A DNA stretch of 6,602 nt from Verrucomicrobiota bacterium (GTDB lineage Bacteria; Verrucomicrobiota; Verrucomicrobiia; Chthoniobacterales; UBA10450). The stretch lies in the NCBI GenBank assembly GCA_003219225.1, contig QHPZ01000181.1, positions 1 to 6,602 of the forward strand, given 5' to 3'. Below are positions 5,848 through 6,602 of this stretch, piece by piece. The notes beneath the pieces were generated by a model. The model had not been told where the DNA came from. It saw nothing but the letters and a program-made list of their open reading frames with translations, and searched no databases. Numbering within the stretch: the first letter of the stretch is position 1; every line of letters starts with the position of its first letter. The translations under genes and the position numbers were made by a program.

Positions 5848-6225
5848 ATGGACCAACAAACATCGCCGCCGCCGCTCGCTTCCACCTCGTCCAGCGTCCG
5901 CACCTGGTGCGTGCTCGCGCACGCCACCGCACTGATCGGTTTCCTTGTCCCACTGGCGGGGCATATCGTCGGGCCGCTCATTATCTGGCTCGCCAAACGG
6001 CATGATTCGCCTGAGATCGATGGCCACGGCAAAGAGTCGATGAACTTTCAGTTGTCGATGTTGATCTACAACCTGATCGCCGGCCTGCTTTGCCTCGTGC
6101 TCATCGGCTTTTTCCTTCTCGCCATCCTGCACATCTTGAACGTCATCCTGGTGATTGTCGCATCGATCCAGGCGAGCGAAGGCAAACTTTACCGCTATCC
6201 GCTTGCCATCCGGCTGATCGATTAG
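5848..6225 (+). CDS. DUF4870 small membrane protein
   Basis: The 125-residue protein has a polar Pro/Ser-rich N-terminus (1-17) and three hydrophobic segments at about 20-49, 66-88 and 89-108. Its family signature is visible: LAHATALIGFLVPLAGHIVG (23-42), PLIIWLAKRHDSPEIDGHGK (43-62), ESMNFQLSMLIY (63-74), and the end EGKLYRYPLAIRLI (111-124). This pattern is DUF4870, a widespread inner-membrane family distantly likened to Tic20. Its function is unknown to me and nothing here defines it. The ATG is chosen because of the strong ribosome binding site; a TTG 20 codons upstream would add residues with no family resemblance. It is probably transcribed separately from murA, or only partly coupled to it, because two hairpins lie between them. 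Confidence 0.88.
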   Translation: MDQQTSPPPLASTSSSVRTWCVLAHATALIGFLVPLAGHIVGPLIIWLAKRHDSPEIDGHGKESMNFQLSMLIYNLIAGLLCLVLIGFFLLAILHILNVILVIVASIQASEGKLYRYPLAIRLID

Positions 6226-6309
6226 CTGTAGATGTGGCGCTCTGCGCGACGCGGCGCGCGGCTATTTAACACGTCAGTGCCGCGCTTCGCAGAGCAAAGG
6301 GTCTACAGC
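6225..6309. repeat. 85-bp imperfect inverted repeat between convergent genes
   Basis: GCTGTAGA (6225-6232) and TCTACAGC (6302-6309) form a perfect 8-bp outer inverted repeat. A second pair, 6239-6255 and 6279-6295, matches at 14 of 17 positions, with GCTCTGCG and CGCGGC paired exactly. The element spans the whole gap between the DUF4870 stop and the nfo stop and overlaps both ends by a few bases. It may serve as a bidirectional terminator, although no long T-run is present. The ends match the TGTAG...CTACA ends of the other repeats. Confidence 0.65.
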
Positions 6310-6602
6310 AGTCCGCGCAGCGTTTTCAGGTTCATCACGTCTTCACGCATGTCCTTGCCTTTGGGTGTCTCCAGCACCTTGGGAATTTTCCTGAAGCGGC
6401 GGCTGCGCATAATGTGGCGAAATGCGGTGAGACCGATTTTGCCTTTGCCGATGTGCTCATGCCGATCGACGCGCGAGCCGCGCGGCGTCTTGGAATCGTT
6501 CAGATGAATGGCGGCAAGTCGGTCCAGCCCGATCACGCGGTCGAAATTACCAAACATTTTGCGCACTGCCGCTTCGCTGGTGATGTCGTAACCGGCGGCG
6601 AA
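6303..6602 (-). CDS. nfo: Deoxyribonuclease IV (endonuclease IV), C-terminal part only
   Basis: The visible 99 codons are the C-terminal third of a Nfo-type AP endonuclease, which cuts DNA 5' to abasic sites in base excision repair and uses three zinc ions. The frame is open to the right edge, beginning FAAGYDITSE, the stretch that follows the DxCH motif in the family. Visible zinc ligands, in fragment numbering, are H33 in IHLND (E. coli H216), D46 and H48 in RVDRHEH (D229, H231) and E78 in VLETPKGKD (E261). The IHLNDSKTPRGSRVDRHEHI block is near-consensus for bacterial Nfo. The stop is the TAG at 6305-6303. A GTG at 6566 is internal, not a start. It converges on the DUF4870 gene with a shared palindrome between their ends. 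Confidence 0.94.
   Translation of the reverse strand, partial: FAAGYDITSEAAVRKMFGNFDRVIGLDRLAAIHLNDSKTPRGSRVDRHEHIGKGKIGLTAFRHIMRSRRFRKIPKVLETPKGKDMREDVMNLKTLRGLL

Noticed and set aside
1..6602. A new defence or mobile system
   Set aside because: All the genes are recognisable housekeeping, signalling, membrane or metabolic families; there is no transposase, integrase, toxin-antitoxin pair, nuclease-defence gene, tRNA or rRNA in the window.

Overview
The window looks like chromosomal DNA of a GC-rich Gram-negative-type bacterium. The gene set and the many short imperfect-palindrome repeats best fit a soil Verrucomicrobiota, Chthoniobacterales / Candidatus Udaeobacter type. That assignment is inference from gene order, protein flavour and remembered repeat style; no search was run.

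Layout, left to right. (1) Positions 1-666, minus strand: a response regulator (receiver domain plus DUF4388/PATAN-like domain) that runs off the left edge. (2) Positions 667-832: an intergenic gap filled largely by an inverted-pair repeat (726-812). (3) Positions 833-2245, minus: a 470-residue AMP-forming acyl/aryl-acid ligase with an 85-bp palindromic repeat embedded in its reading frame. (4) Starting 50 bp away and divergently, a plus-strand housekeeping cluster: rpmE (ribosomal protein L31), prfA (release factor RF1), prmC (the methyltransferase that modifies the release-factor GGQ glutamine) and murA (first committed step of peptidoglycan synthesis). (5) Positions 5848-6225: a small DUF4870 membrane protein with a clear ribosome binding site. 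(6) Positions 6303-6602, minus: the C-terminal third of endonuclease IV (nfo), running off the right edge and convergent with the DUF4870 gene.

The prfA-prmC pair is functionally linked: PrmC methylates RF1. prmC overlaps murA by 8 bp, so rpmE-prfA-prmC-murA is probably one transcription unit, interrupted by palindromic repeats after rpmE and at the end of prfA.

The two strongest oddities are these. murA is broken by an out-of-frame deletion, estimated at 41 bp, just after the VM of its GTDNVM segment; both halves are otherwise well conserved. Also, at least three repeats with TGTAG...CTACA ends sit inside or against genes: within the ligase coding sequence, touching the prfA start codon, and between the convergent 3' ends of the DUF4870 gene and nfo. 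Further hairpin repeats lie at 726-812, 3667-3686 and 5774-5819, and a 7-bp tandem repeat lies inside prmC. I saw no new defence system, CRISPR array, tRNA, rRNA or insertion sequence.
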